Positions 1-9,297 of a stretch of 56,793 bases of DNA are shown here, piece by piece. The DNA lies in assembly GCA_036652735.1 (NCBI GenBank), contig JAVVVI010000010.1, positions 1 through 56,793 on the forward strand. Direction: 5' to 3'. The position numbers and the translations under genes were made by a program. The DNA is from JAGOGN01 sp036652735 (GTDB lineage Bacteria; Bacillota; Clostridia; Lachnospirales; Lachnospiraceae). The first letter of the stretch is position 1, and each line of letters starts with the position of its first letter. The notes beneath the pieces were generated by a model, which saw nothing but the letters and a program-made list of their open reading frames with translations, searched no databases and was not told the DNA's origin.

Positions 1-9
1 AGGGGTTTA

Positions 10-453
10 ATGTCTATTTTTCAATCATTTGATATTAATGCTTCAGGAATGACAGCCCAACGGTTTCGTACGGATGTTATTTCGGAGAACATAGCGAACG
101 TAAAGACAACAAGAACAGAGAATGGTACACCCTATCGCAGACAGATTGTAACATTTGCAGAAAAAGATGTGACTGATTTCAGCAATGTCCTTAATAAAAC
201 AAGACAGGCTGCTATTGGTAATGGTGTGAAGGTCTATTCTTTAGAAGAAGATAATGAGACAGATTTTATAAAAACCTATGATCCGGCACACCCAGACGCA
301 GACCAGGATGGTTATGTGTCTTATCCTAATGTAAATATTGTAACAGAGATGACAAACCTGATTGATGCCAGCAGGTCATACGAAGCAAATGCGACTGCAT
401 TTCAGGCATCTAAGGGAATGATGGCAACAGGACTCCAGTTGGGGCAGAAATAG
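10..453 (+). CDS. flgC: Flagellar basal-body rod protein FlgC
   Basis: FlgC is a proximal rod protein that joins the MS ring to the distal rod across the cell wall, and it leaves the cell through the flagellar type III exporter. The 147-residue length is normal. The N terminus has the rod/hook signature (FDINASGMTAQRFRTDVISENIAN), and the C terminus carries the matching helix around 'ASRSYEANATAFQASKGMM'. These two helices form the coiled-coil core in this family. An AGGGG ribosome site lies just before the ATG at the left edge of the window. fliE follows after 14 bases, so the operon was entered from upstream, presumably from flgB. Confidence 0.97.
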   Translation: MSIFQSFDINASGMTAQRFRTDVISENIANVKTTRTENGTPYRRQIVTFAEKDVTDFSNVLNKTRQAAIGNGVKVYSLEEDNETDFIKTYDPAHPDADQDGYVSYPNVNIVTEMTNLIDASRSYEANATAFQASKGMMATGLQLGQK

Positions 454-467
454 GGGGATAACGTAGA

Positions 468-797
468 ATGGATATTTCGTCATTAAATGGTGCTATGTCA
501 CTGAACAATGTGTCTTCGGATTTTATAAAGAACGCAATTTCATCAAGTAATAAAACAGATAATTCGGATCAGGGATTTCAGACGATTTTTCAATCAGCCT
601 TAAATATGGTAGATGAGACGAACCAGCTTCAAAATACTGCTGAATCAGCAGAAATGCAATTTGCACTTGGTAAATCAACAAACACGCATGATTTGCAAGT
701 TGCACAGCAGAAGGCAAATATTGCTCTGCAGTACACTGTGGCAGTAAGAAATAAAGTGATTGATGCATATAAAGAGATCATGAATATTTCAGTCTAA
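468..797 (+). CDS. fliE: Flagellar hook-basal body complex protein FliE
   Basis: FliE is a small rod-base protein that links the MS ring (FliF) and export gate to the rod. The 109-residue size fits the family. The C-terminal half ('LQVAQQKANIALQYTVAVRNKVIDAYKEIMNISV', positions about 76-109) is the conserved FliE helix pair. The N terminus is variable and Ser/Asn-rich, as usual. It sits between flgC and fliF, its standard place in Firmicutes. Confidence 0.95.
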   Translation: MDISSLNGAMSLNNVSSDFIKNAISSSNKTDNSDQGFQTIFQSALNMVDETNQLQNTAESAEMQFALGKSTNTHDLQVAQQKANIALQYTVAVRNKVIDAYKEIMNISV

Positions 798-822
798 CAA
801 ATAAGGGGTGGTGGAATAAGAC

Positions 823-2421
823 ATGCAAGAGAAAGTTCAGGCAATTTTGCAAAAAATAGTAGAATGGTGGAAGAAATTTACAACTAAGCAGAAGACATTA
901 ATTGGAAGTCTTACGGCGGTTGTGCTTCTTGCACTTGTTTTGTTAGCCTTTTTTGTATCGAAACCAACAATGGTAAGATTAATTACCTGTGAAGACGAGA
1001 AACAGGCAGCGCAAGTGCGGGATTTACTGGAAGCGGAAAAAATTCCGGTAAAAATACAGGAAGATAAGTTAACCTTTATGGTTAATAAAAAAGATGAGAT
1101 TAATGCAACCTATTTATTGGGTACAAATGAGATTGCTTCCAGAAAATTTACGATTGAAAATGTATTTGATGGTGGATTTAGTGCAACTGAGGCAGATAAA
1201 AATAAGAAATATCAATTATATCTTGAACAGCAAATAGCAGAGCAGCTCGCAGCCATTGATGTGATAGAGTCTGCATCTGTGAAGCTTTCACTTCCAATTG
1301 ATGATGGTACCATTGTTGCAAGGGACAAGGAAGCTTATGCAAGTATTGCACTAAAATTGAAATCTGAGATGGATGAAGATACCGCAAATGGAATCGCAAA
1401 ATTTGTAGCAACTGCAGTGGGCAATAAAACAACGGATTGCATTACCATATTGGATTCAAACGCAAATGTTCTTTTCTCAGGTGGAGATTCAGGAACGGAT
1501 ACCGGAACGGCAAGCACACAGATGGCACTAAAGAAAAAAGCAGAAGCAATGGTAAAAAGTGAGATTAAATCTGTGGTACTTGGGACAGATCTTTTTGATA
1601 ATGTAGAAGTTGGATTGAATCTAAATCTTGACTTTGATAAACAAAAAATAGATGACCATATGTACTATGTTGCAGAAGGTGCAACACAGGGATATTTAGA
1701 TAGCAGAAGCAGCTATAATTCAGAGACCACCGGTGGAACGGTTGCAGGAGAACCTGGAACAGGATCCAATGACACTACCTATACATTGGAGAATGGAAAT
1801 AATTCCACTTCAACGATAAGTGATGTTACAGAGGACTTTGTTCCAAATGAAAAAATGACATCTACAGAGAAAGCACTAGGAGCAATTGTATATGACAAAT
1901 CTTCTGTGAGCGTGGTGGCTACACAATATGTTGTATATGATGAAGATACATTAAAAGCAAAAGGGGAACTTAAAAAGATGACTTTTGATGAATATGTATC
2001 TGCCCATCAGGATAGAAAACAAACAACGGTGCCACCTGAATTTTATACCATGGTTGAAAAGGCAACGGGATTTACCGCAGATAATATATCAATTGTTTCT
2101 TATCAGGTTCCATTTTTTCAATATTCCTCCAATACAAAAAATTGGTCGGATTACGTTCAGATTATTTTGGCAGTTTTAATTTTCCTGCTGTTGGGTTACG
2201 TTGTATTTCGCAGTACAAGAAAAGAAGCAGCAGTGGAGATGGAACCGGAATTATCCATGGAATCCTTACTTGCGTCCACAAAATCTGCTACAGAAGAATT
2301 AGAGAATATAGGATATAATGAAAAGTCGGAGACAAGACTTATGATTGAAAGATTTGTAGACGAAAAACCAGAGGCAGTTGCGTCGCTGCTACGTAATTGG
2401 ATAGATGAGGAGTGGGAGTAA
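823..2421 (+). CDS. fliF: Flagellar MS-ring protein FliF
   Basis: FliF forms the membrane MS ring on which the rotor and export gate assemble. The 532-residue protein has an N-terminal transmembrane segment (about 26-46) and a YscJ/FliF periplasm-side ring region (about 48-240) with the typical 'AAIDVIESASVKLSLP' stretch. A Ser/Thr/Gly-rich loop follows at about 295-345, then a second transmembrane segment at about 444-465. The cytosolic tail ends '...LLRNWIDEEWE', the part that binds the FliG N-terminal domain. GGGGTGG precedes the ATG. fliG starts 3 bases after the stop, which implies translational coupling of the two interacting proteins. Confidence 0.97.
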   Translation: MQEKVQAILQKIVEWWKKFTTKQKTLIGSLTAVVLLALVLLAFFVSKPTMVRLITCEDEKQAAQVRDLLEAEKIPVKIQEDKLTFMVNKKDEINATYLLGTNEIASRKFTIENVFDGGFSATEADKNKKYQLYLEQQIAEQLAAIDVIESASVKLSLPIDDGTIVARDKEAYASIALKLKSEMDEDTANGIAKFVATAVGNKTTDCITILDSNANVLFSGGDSGTDTGTASTQMALKKKAEAMVKSEIKSVVLGTDLFDNVEVGLNLNLDFDKQKIDDHMYYVAEGATQGYLDSRSSYNSETTGGTVAGEPGTGSNDTTYTLENGNNSTSTISDVTEDFVPNEKMTSTEKALGAIVYDKSSVSVVATQYVVYDEDTLKAKGELKKMTFDEYVSAHQDRKQTTVPPEFYTMVEKATGFTADNISIVSYQVPFFQYSSNTKNWSDYVQIILAVLIFLLLGYVVFRSTRKEAAVEMEPELSMESLLASTKSATEELENIGYNEKSETRLMIERFVDEKPEAVASLLRNWIDEEWE

Positions 2422-2424
2422 TTC

Positions 2425-3432
2425 ATGGCAAATGATGAAATGCCCGGCATTCAGAAAGCAGCGATATTACTGATTGCATTGGGACCGGAAAAATCCGCAG
2501 AGATTTTTAAACATTTAAAAGAAGAAGAAATCGAGTCCTTAACATTGGAAATAGCGAACACAAGAAGTGTTTCTCCTAAGGCAAAAGAAACTGTTCTGGA
2601 AGAATTTTATCAGATTTGTCTTGCACAGCAATATATTGCAGAAGGTGGTATTGGTTATGCAAAAGACTTGCTGGAGAAAGCACTTGGTAATGAAAAAGCC
2701 CAGGATGTAATTAGCAGATTAACTGCATCTCTTCAGGTACGTCCATTTGAATTTGTTCGTAAGGCAGATCCAAGTCAGGTACTGAATTTTATACAGGAAG
2801 AGCATCCACAGACCATTGCAATGATTCTATCATATCTGCCATCTTCTCAGGCTGCAATGATAGTCAGTGCACTTCCACCGGAGAAACAGGCGGATGTAGC
2901 AAAGAGGATTGCACTTATGGATCGAACATCTCCGGATGTAATTAAGGAAGTGGAATCTGTTCTTGAAAAGAAACTTGCATCCTTAATCAACCAGGATTAT
3001 ACCATCGTTGGTGGTGTAGATGCCATTGTTGCAATTTTAAATGCAGTAGATCGAGGTACGCAGAAGCACATCATGGAGACCTTGGAGATTGAAGAACCGG
3101 AACTTGCAGATGAAGTTCGTAAGAAGATGTTTGTATTTGAGGATATTCTTCTGCTGGATGACAGAGCAATTCAGAGAGTATTGCGTGATGTTGATAATAA
3201 TGACCTGGCAGTTGCATTGAAAGTTGCCAATGATGATGTCAAGAATGTAATTTTCAAAAACCAGTCCAAGCGACTTGCAGCAATGATTCAGGAAGATATG
3301 GAATTTATGGGGCCGGTTCGTATGAAGGACGTGGAAGAGGCACAGCAGAAGATTGTTGGTGTCATTCGTAAACTGGAAGATTCGGCTGAAATCGTAATTT
3401 CCAGAGGCGGAGGTGACGAGATCATTGCCTAA
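2425..3432 (+). CDS. fliG: Flagellar motor switch protein FliG
   Basis: FliG is the rotor protein that receives torque from MotA and joins the MS ring to FliM. The 335 residues cover all three domains. The N-terminal FliF-binding region begins 'GIQKAAILLIALGPEKSAEI'. The middle domain has the EHPQ motif ('EEHPQTIAMILSYLPSSQAA', near residue 125). The C-terminal domain has the charged torque helix ('DILLLDDRAIQRVLRDVDNN', near residue 240). The gene's 3' end carries the ribosome site and start of fliH, so the two reading frames overlap. Confidence 0.97.
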   Translation: MANDEMPGIQKAAILLIALGPEKSAEIFKHLKEEEIESLTLEIANTRSVSPKAKETVLEEFYQICLAQQYIAEGGIGYAKDLLEKALGNEKAQDVISRLTASLQVRPFEFVRKADPSQVLNFIQEEHPQTIAMILSYLPSSQAAMIVSALPPEKQADVAKRIALMDRTSPDVIKEVESVLEKKLASLINQDYTIVGGVDAIVAILNAVDRGTQKHIMETLEIEEPELADEVRKKMFVFEDILLLDDRAIQRVLRDVDNNDLAVALKVANDDVKNVIFKNQSKRLAAMIQEDMEFMGPVRMKDVEEAQQKIVGVIRKLEDSAEIVISRGGGDEIIA

Positions 3433-4228
3433 TTTATGGAAACAACAGTTTGTGGTTACGGATAGACAGAATTCACGGGTTATTAATTCCAATAATAATC
3501 AGAAATTAACCGATTTAAAACAGAAAAAGAACCTGCATGTACATTCCACAGAGTCTTCCAATGAAAAAAAAGAAGAGGGATTTGTGGAAGGACTAACAGG
3601 GGAAAAGATTCAAATACAAACACAGGAAGATGTAATGCAGGAAGCGGTAAAGCAGGCGGAATTAGTATTAAGTGAAAGCAAACGTCAGGGAGAGCAATTA
3701 CTAAAAGATGCGGAATCCAGAGCAGAGCAAGTCCGAATGCGCGCAATGGAAATTGGCAATAGAGAAGGCCAGCAGGCTGCAGAAGAAATGTTAATGCAGA
3801 AAGAAGAGAAGCTTAACAAAGAGTTTTCAGATAAGCAGGCGCAAATGAAGGCGGAATATGAACAGAAGTTTAATGAAATGGAAACCCAGTTAGTAGATGC
3901 AATTATTTCAGTGTTTGATAAAGTAATGCATACAGATTTTGAACGACAGAGAGAGATTTTACTGCATCTTGTTACGGACACTATTTATGAGATAGAGAGT
4001 GGGAAAGAGTTACGCTTACATATTAATGCAGAAGATGCAGACTTTTTACGAAGTAATATGGACAAGATACAGGAACAGGCAGGAAAAAATTGTTCCATTG
4101 AGGTGCTTGTGGATGCATCAATTGCACCAATGGGATGTACAATTGAGACAGATCATGGGTTGTTTCATTGTGGCTTGGATGTACAGATGAAACATTTAAT
4201 GGAGGACATTCGCGCATTAAGTTGTTAA
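3425..4228 (+). CDS. fliH: Flagellar assembly protein FliH (export ATPase regulator)
   Basis: FliH is the stalk-like regulator of the FliI ATPase; it docks the ATPase to the C-ring and export gate. The protein has a basic N terminus, a long heptad-rich helix (about 65-160) and a C-terminal V-type ATPase subunit E-like domain. I choose the TTG at 3425 (MPNLWKQQFVV..., 267 residues) because GGAGGTG at 3409-3415 sits 9 bases upstream. The in-frame GTG at 3413 lies inside that ribosome site and cannot use it. The start overlaps the end of fliG by 8 bases. Sequence conservation is low, so the name rests on position between fliG and fliI plus architecture. Confidence 0.88.
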   Translation: MPNLWKQQFVVTDRQNSRVINSNNNQKLTDLKQKKNLHVHSTESSNEKKEEGFVEGLTGEKIQIQTQEDVMQEAVKQAELVLSESKRQGEQLLKDAESRAEQVRMRAMEIGNREGQQAAEEMLMQKEEKLNKEFSDKQAQMKAEYEQKFNEMETQLVDAIISVFDKVMHTDFERQREILLHLVTDTIYEIESGKELRLHINAEDADFLRSNMDKIQEQAGKNCSIEVLVDASIAPMGCTIETDHGLFHCGLDVQMKHLMEDIRALSC

Positions 4229-4243
4229 AGGTGGGAGAAAAAA

Positions 4244-5557
4244 TTGCTAGATGAAAAATATAGAAAACTTGCGGATCGCACCTATTTTGAAAGACTTGGG
4301 AAAGTAATCCGTATTGTTGGTTTGTCTATAGAATCAATTGGACCGGAAGCAAAGATGAATGATTTATGCAAAATTGTATTGGATCAGGAGACCGGCAGGA
4401 GTGTTCTATGTGAAGTGGTAGGGTTCCACGAAAATCGTCTGGTACTAATGCCTTTTGAGAGTGTAGAAGGAATAGGAGTCGGCTGTTTGGTGGAAAATAC
4501 CGGACATCCACTCTCTGTTCCGGTTGGAATTGAATTATTAGGACATACCTTAGACGGGATTGGAAGAATCACAGATGAAGAATCCGTTGAGCTCCATGGT
4601 GATGTATACCCTGTGGAGGCGTTACCCCCGGATCCCATGAAACGAAAAATTATAGATGAAGTATTGCAGCTTGGAGTAAAAGCGGTGGATGGCTTGATTA
4701 CAGTGGGAAAAGGCCAGAGAATTGGAATCTTTGCAGGTTCCGGAGTTGGAAAAAGTACCTTGTTGGGAATGTTTGCAAGAAATACAAGAGCAGATGTTAA
4801 CGTGATTGCATTGATTGGAGAGCGTGGACGTGAAGTGCGGGAATTTATCGAACGGGATTTAGGTGAAGAGGGAATGCGTCGTTCCATTGTTGTAGTTGCA
4901 ACCTCAGATAAGCCGGCGTTAATTCGTAATAAAGCAGCGAAAACAGCGACCGCAATCGCAGAGTTTTTTCGAGATCAGGGAAAAGATGTGTTGTTAATGA
5001 TGGATTCACTCACGCGATTTTCAATGGCACAGCGAGAAATAGGACTTGCAGCAGGAGAACCACCGGTGACTCGTGGCTATCCTCCAAGTGTATATGCGGA
5101 GATGCCAAAGCTGTTAGAACGGGCAGGAACTTCGGAAAAAGGAACAATCACAGGTCTGTATACGGTTCTGGTAGATGGAGATGATTTCAATGAGCCAATT
5201 ACAGATACTGCAAGAGGAATTTTAGATGGTCATATCATTTTGTCCAGAAAGTTAGCACAAAAGAATCAATATCCGGCAATTGACGTGCTGGCCAGCATCT
5301 CTCGTGTAATGTCGTCAATTATTGACCAGGGACAAAAACAATCATCCGGTCAGATGAAAAATGTATTGGCAGTGTATAGTGAGGCAGAAGACCTGATTAA
5401 TATCGGTGCATATAAAAAAGGATCCAATCCGGATATTGATTTTGCCATTAGCAAAATAAGTCAGGTAATCGAGTTTATTAAGCAGGACACTTATGAAAAA
5501 TATGAATTTTCTCAGGTTGTAACTATGTTGGAAGAGATTTTCCCGGCAGAAGAGTAA
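4244..5557 (+). CDS. fliI: Flagellum-specific export ATPase FliI
   Basis: FliI is the F1-beta-like ATPase of the flagellar type III exporter. The 437 residues include a Walker A loop ('GIFAGSGVGKSTLLG', Lys170), the motif 'ALIGERGREVREFIERDLG', a Walker B segment ('DVLLMMDSLTRFSMAQREIG') and the family signature 'AGEPPVTRGYPPSVYAEMPK'. The start is TTG at 4244, with AAGGTGGGAG upstream. It lies between fliH and fliJ, its functional partners. Confidence 0.97.
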   Translation: MLDEKYRKLADRTYFERLGKVIRIVGLSIESIGPEAKMNDLCKIVLDQETGRSVLCEVVGFHENRLVLMPFESVEGIGVGCLVENTGHPLSVPVGIELLGHTLDGIGRITDEESVELHGDVYPVEALPPDPMKRKIIDEVLQLGVKAVDGLITVGKGQRIGIFAGSGVGKSTLLGMFARNTRADVNVIALIGERGREVREFIERDLGEEGMRRSIVVVATSDKPALIRNKAAKTATAIAEFFRDQGKDVLLMMDSLTRFSMAQREIGLAAGEPPVTRGYPPSVYAEMPKLLERAGTSEKGTITGLYTVLVDGDDFNEPITDTARGILDGHIILSRKLAQKNQYPAIDVLASISRVMSSIIDQGQKQSSGQMKNVLAVYSEAEDLINIGAYKKGSNPDIDFAISKISQVIEFIKQDTYEKYEFSQVVTMLEEIFPAEE

Positions 5558-5587
5558 ATGGATGGAATCCAGATAGGTGGTTAACTT

Positions 5588-6037
5588 ATGAAAAAATTTA
5601 TATATCCCATGGAAAGTATTTTAAACATCCAATATAAATTAGAAGATCAGGCCAAAACACTTTTTGGTGAAGCGAGTATGAAACTGTTACGGGAAGAAGA
5701 AGTATTGGTTTCATTAATGGATAAAAAAAAAGGCTATGAAGAAAAAGCAAAAGAATTAGTAGAAGACAAATTAGATTTGCCGGCAATCAGAGAATGTAAG
5801 AGTGCCATTGAAGTTATGAAAACAAAAATTCGGGCTCAAATGATAGAGGTACACGTGGCTGAAAAAAATGTGGAACATACACGAAGAAAATTACAGGAAG
5901 CTATGGTTACAAGAAAAAGTCATGAAGTATTAAAAGAAAAAGCATTTGTACAATATAAAAAAGAATGGGCAGATGAAGAAAATAAATCAATTGATGAATT
6001 AGTTAGTTATAAACATGCCGCCAAGGTAATCAGGTAG
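5588..6037 (+). CDS. fliJ: Flagellar export protein FliJ
   Basis: FliJ is a small coiled-coil protein that acts as the gamma-like stalk of the FliI ring and helps escort substrates. The 149 residues are almost wholly helical and charged. The opening 'YPMESILNIQYKLEDQAKTL' is a typical FliJ N terminus, where the family reads 'F..L..L..KE..A'. Primary-sequence identity in this family is poor, so the call leans on the fixed position directly after fliI. Confidence 0.88.
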   Translation: MKKFIYPMESILNIQYKLEDQAKTLFGEASMKLLREEEVLVSLMDKKKGYEEKAKELVEDKLDLPAIRECKSAIEVMKTKIRAQMIEVHVAEKNVEHTRRKLQEAMVTRKSHEVLKEKAFVQYKKEWADEENKSIDELVSYKHAAKVIR

Positions 6038-6046
6038 GAGGTAGCG

Positions 6047-6883
6047 ATGGCAATAGAAGAGGAAGAACTCGAAGAAAAGGCGTTAGATAAAAAGGCAGTA
6101 AAAAAGGCCGGAAAAGATAGAAAAAAAGAAGAAAAAAAACTGAAAAAAAAGGCAGAAGAAGCGGAACCTGAGATGGAAGAGGAATCCGGGGGCAGTAAAG
6201 CAGTAATTGCAATTGTTACCCTTATCATCATTGTAATCTGGCTGGCAATTCTGGCATTATTAATTAAACTGGATGTGGGAGGCTTTGGGTCGTCGGTCCT
6301 TTATCCGATTTTAAAGGATGTTCCCTATATTAATAAGATCCTGCCAGATGTTAAGCTTCCTGAAAATGAGAAAAAAAGTCCCTATGCAACCATGGAGGAT
6401 GCATTAAAGCAGATTAAGGTCTTAGAACAGGAAGTAAGTAAGCTGCAAAAGGGGAATAATAGTGATACCGAGTATGTGAAGGAACTAAAAAAAGAAGTCA
6501 AGAGATTAAAGGTTTTTGAGCAGGAACAGGCAGAGTTTGAAAAAACAAAAAAAGAATATTATGATGAGGTTGTGTTTTCCGATAAATCACCCGATATAGG
6601 GGAGTATAAGAAGTTTTATGAGAGCATTGATCCAGCAAATGCAGAGAGTCTGTATAAACAGGTAGTGGAACAGGAACAAAACGATAAAAAGGTAACGGAC
6701 TATGCAAAGACATATGCAAGTATGAAACCAAAGGAAGCAGCAGCCATTATGGAACAGATGACAGATAACCTAAAGCTTGTATCAGAAATTTTACTTAACA
6801 TGGATACAGAATCCAGAGCCGCTATTCTCGGTGCCATGAAAGCCAGTGTCGCAGCCAGCGTCACAAAATTAATGGAACCTTAG
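6047..6883 (+). CDS. MotE/YlxF-like membrane-anchored flagellar protein
   Basis: This 278-residue protein lies at the position of B. subtilis ylxF. It has a highly charged Lys/Glu N terminus (1-45), one transmembrane segment (about 48-72), a coiled coil (about 110-185) and a C-terminal MgtE-N-like helical domain ('YASMKPKEAAAIMEQMTDNL', about 222-275). In alphaproteobacteria the related MotE is a chaperone for a periplasmic motor protein. Its role in Firmicutes is not settled, and I infer only a membrane-associated assembly role. It starts 9 bases after fliJ with an AGGAGG site. Confidence 0.75.
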   Translation: MAIEEEELEEKALDKKAVKKAGKDRKKEEKKLKKKAEEAEPEMEEESGGSKAVIAIVTLIIIVIWLAILALLIKLDVGGFGSSVLYPILKDVPYINKILPDVKLPENEKKSPYATMEDALKQIKVLEQEVSKLQKGNNSDTEYVKELKKEVKRLKVFEQEQAEFEKTKKEYYDEVVFSDKSPDIGEYKKFYESIDPANAESLYKQVVEQEQNDKKVTDYAKTYASMKPKEAAAIMEQMTDNLKLVSEILLNMDTESRAAILGAMKASVAASVTKLMEP

Positions 6884-6931
6884 AATATAAATTGTTTGTA
6901 CATTGAAAACTGAATAGGAAGGAGGAAAAAA

Positions 6932-8551
6932 ATGACAGGAAAAGTTGTTTCAGAAATTGGAAAACCATTGGGCAATTTGAATATCAGCCAGATGCAGCAA
7001 ATTCCAGAAAAAGAATCAAATAAGAAACAGCAAAGTTTTTATGAAATGCTTGACAAAACCAAGGCACATTGGGAAAGACCGGCTCAACCACCACAAAAAA
7101 AAGCTGAAACCAAAGAAGTTGTGGGCAATGCTTATGTTCAGAACAAAATCGCCTCATCCGGTGAAGAGAAGAAACCGGAAGTGAATGAAGAAGTAATGGA
7201 AAAGATGGGACAGCTCAATGGGGATATTCAGAACATGATTATTGAAAATAGCGATATTACCATGGAAGAGCTGGAACAGGCAATGAAGGATTTGGGATTT
7301 AATCTTGTAAATCTACTTAATCCAACAAATCTTGCCCAGCTATATTCAAACATTACAGGACAGGAGAGCGGTATGGAGCTGCTTGCAAATCAGGAGTTTA
7401 CAAATCTTCTTCAGGAATTAACTGTAATTGGTGAAACATTCAAGACGCAGACGCAGCTTACAACAGAGCAGCTTACCAATCTGGCAGAAACGGTAAAAGA
7501 ATTATTAATGGAGAACCCACAAGCAGAAGAAACACCTTCAATTACGTTGAGTGAACCATTGGGAAAAGAAGAATCGGCAGAACAAAAAACACCAGTACAG
7601 GAACCTGTGATGCAGGAGCTTGAACCCAAGGAGCCAAAATCAAATGAGAATCATGTAACACAAGAGACTTCAGAAGAAAAAAATCTTACAAATCCGGTTC
7701 GTGAATTGGTACAGAATGATACAAAAACCGTGGTGGAAGTGAACACAATTTTGTCCAATGAACAGGAGACGGAACCATTGCAGCAGCCTTCAATAACCGA
7801 TACTTCAAAGGAAGTGTTACGTTCTCAGCAGCCGGATAATCCGGTTATTATTGGTATGAAGATGGAAAAATCTGTATTGCAGGAAGGTGGGGAACTTCAG
7901 CCACAGGATACACAAACAGAACATACTAATCAGGAAGCAGATTTTTTTGCAAAGGACAATAAGAACGAAGAGAAGGACCAGAAAGGGTTCTCGGAATCTA
8001 ATCTCCTGAATCGGAATTTAGTTCTAAATGAGACGCGTACAGCGGTGAACCCAATTTCGGAATTTATGCAAAAGATGGATCAGTCCATGGATATTCGTAC
8101 CGTAATTGACTTGATTGCAGAACATGCAAGAACCCAGAATGCGGGTACTGTATCCAGCTTTGAAATGCAGTTAAATCCGGTAAATCTTGGAAAAATGTTT
8201 GTTCAAATTGCTTCAAATGCAGGAGAAATTACAGCAAAAATTATCACACAAAACGAGATTGCAAAAGAAGCAATTGAAAGTCAGGTAACGCAATTAAAAG
8301 AAAATTTATCACAACAGGGTGTGAAAGTAACTGCGGTAGAAGTAACGATAGCAAGCCATGAGTTTGAACGTTCACTTACAGGAGACCGGGATAAACAACC
8401 AACCGGACAGCAGAAAGAACAGAATAAGCATAGAAGAAATTTGAATTTAAATCAGATGACACTAGATGATATGAGTGGTTTAATGTCAGAAGAGGAACTA
8501 GCAGCAAATATTATGCTGGAACAGGGCAATAGTATTGATATTACAGCGTAG
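6932..8551 (+). CDS. fliK: Flagellar hook-length control protein FliK
   Basis: FliK is the secreted ruler that measures the hook and switches export specificity. The 539-residue protein has a long, Gln/Glu-rich, low-complexity middle (about 200-370). The conserved C-terminal switch domain lies around 400-490 ('FEMQLNPVNLGKMFVQIASN ... QGVKVTAVEVTI'). This layout of disordered ruler plus folded switch domain is diagnostic even though the N-terminal part is not conserved. AAGGAGG precedes the ATG. It lies directly before flgD and the hook gene. Confidence 0.93.
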   Translation: MTGKVVSEIGKPLGNLNISQMQQIPEKESNKKQQSFYEMLDKTKAHWERPAQPPQKKAETKEVVGNAYVQNKIASSGEEKKPEVNEEVMEKMGQLNGDIQNMIIENSDITMEELEQAMKDLGFNLVNLLNPTNLAQLYSNITGQESGMELLANQEFTNLLQELTVIGETFKTQTQLTTEQLTNLAETVKELLMENPQAEETPSITLSEPLGKEESAEQKTPVQEPVMQELEPKEPKSNENHVTQETSEEKNLTNPVRELVQNDTKTVVEVNTILSNEQETEPLQQPSITDTSKEVLRSQQPDNPVIIGMKMEKSVLQEGGELQPQDTQTEHTNQEADFFAKDNKNEEKDQKGFSESNLLNRNLVLNETRTAVNPISEFMQKMDQSMDIRTVIDLIAEHARTQNAGTVSSFEMQLNPVNLGKMFVQIASNAGEITAKIITQNEIAKEAIESQVTQLKENLSQQGVKVTAVEVTIASHEFERSLTGDRDKQPTGQQKEQNKHRRNLNLNQMTLDDMSGLMSEEELAANIMLEQGNSIDITA

Positions 8552-8563
8552 AAAGGAGAAACT

Positions 8564-9274
8564 ATGGCAATAACTTCAATTGTAGACAAAGGGCAGATTA
8601 TAGACGCAGGCAAGACCTCAGAAAAGGAAGCGGCGGACAAAAAAAATGCAGTAGATGAAGACATGTTCTTGAAATTATTAGTTGCAGAGATGAAGTACCA
8701 AGATCCTATGAAGCCAACTTCCAATACGGAATGGGTATCACAGTATGCGACGTTTACACAGGTAGAGCAAACAAGCGCAATGCAGGGATCCTTGAAGCAA
8801 ATGGAAGCAGGCGGTTTAGTTGGTAAAGAAGTTATTATGAGAACAACCAATGAGGCAACCGGTGAGACCAATTTCTTTAGTGGTCCGGTAGACTATATGT
8901 ATGTTGAAAGTGGAAAGATTTATTTATCAGTAAAAGATCAGTTGTATTCCATTGATGATCTGGATACCATTGTGGATGAAAAATATATGGATTCCCTTAC
9001 GGTGATACAGACTTTTGAAAAAATGATGGAAAAACTGCCAAAGGTTAATGCATTGACAGCAGCAGATGAACCATTAATTACTGCAACAAGAAAAGCGTAT
9101 GACTCAATGACGGATTATCAGAAGAATCGTGTAAAAGCAGAATTTGTGGATACGTTAAAATCTTTGGAAAAGAAATTAAGTGAACTAAAAGGAGATGCGG
9201 ATACAAAGCCGGATGTGAAACCGGATCCGGAAAAACCGGGCGACACAGATACCAATGGAACGGGTAAGGTGTAG
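8564..9274 (+). CDS. flgD: Hook-cap protein FlgD with extra C-terminal module
   Basis: FlgD caps the growing hook so that FlgE subunits can polymerise. The N-terminal FlgD signature is clear ('DEDMFLKLLVAEMKYQDPMK', about residues 27-46, then 'TNTEWVSQYATFTQVEQTSAM'-like). It is followed by a half Tudor-like region ('GLVGKEVIMR ... GKIYLSVKDQLYSIDDLDTI', to about 143). A typical Gram-positive FlgD ends near there. This one continues with a helical segment ('LITATRKAYDSMTDYQKNRV', about 165-210) resembling small helical modules in Gram-positive surface proteins, then a Lys/Asp/Pro tail (about 211-236). The extension has no known role in hook capping. Confidence 0.93.
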   Translation: MAITSIVDKGQIIDAGKTSEKEAADKKNAVDEDMFLKLLVAEMKYQDPMKPTSNTEWVSQYATFTQVEQTSAMQGSLKQMEAGGLVGKEVIMRTTNEATGETNFFSGPVDYMYVESGKIYLSVKDQLYSIDDLDTIVDEKYMDSLTVIQTFEKMMEKLPKVNALTAADEPLITATRKAYDSMTDYQKNRVKAEFVDTLKSLEKKLSELKGDADTKPDVKPDPEKPGDTDTNGTGKV

Positions 9275-9297
9275 CAAAATTGCAGAGGTGATAAGTT

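Noticed and set aside
6892..6918. The string around TTGTACATTGAAAACTGAATA before fliK resembles sequence seen in Firmicute 16S-23S rRNA spacers.
   Set aside because: No rRNA or tRNA sequence is nearby and the match is short; it is most simply chance or a ribosome-site upstream region in an A/T-rich gap.
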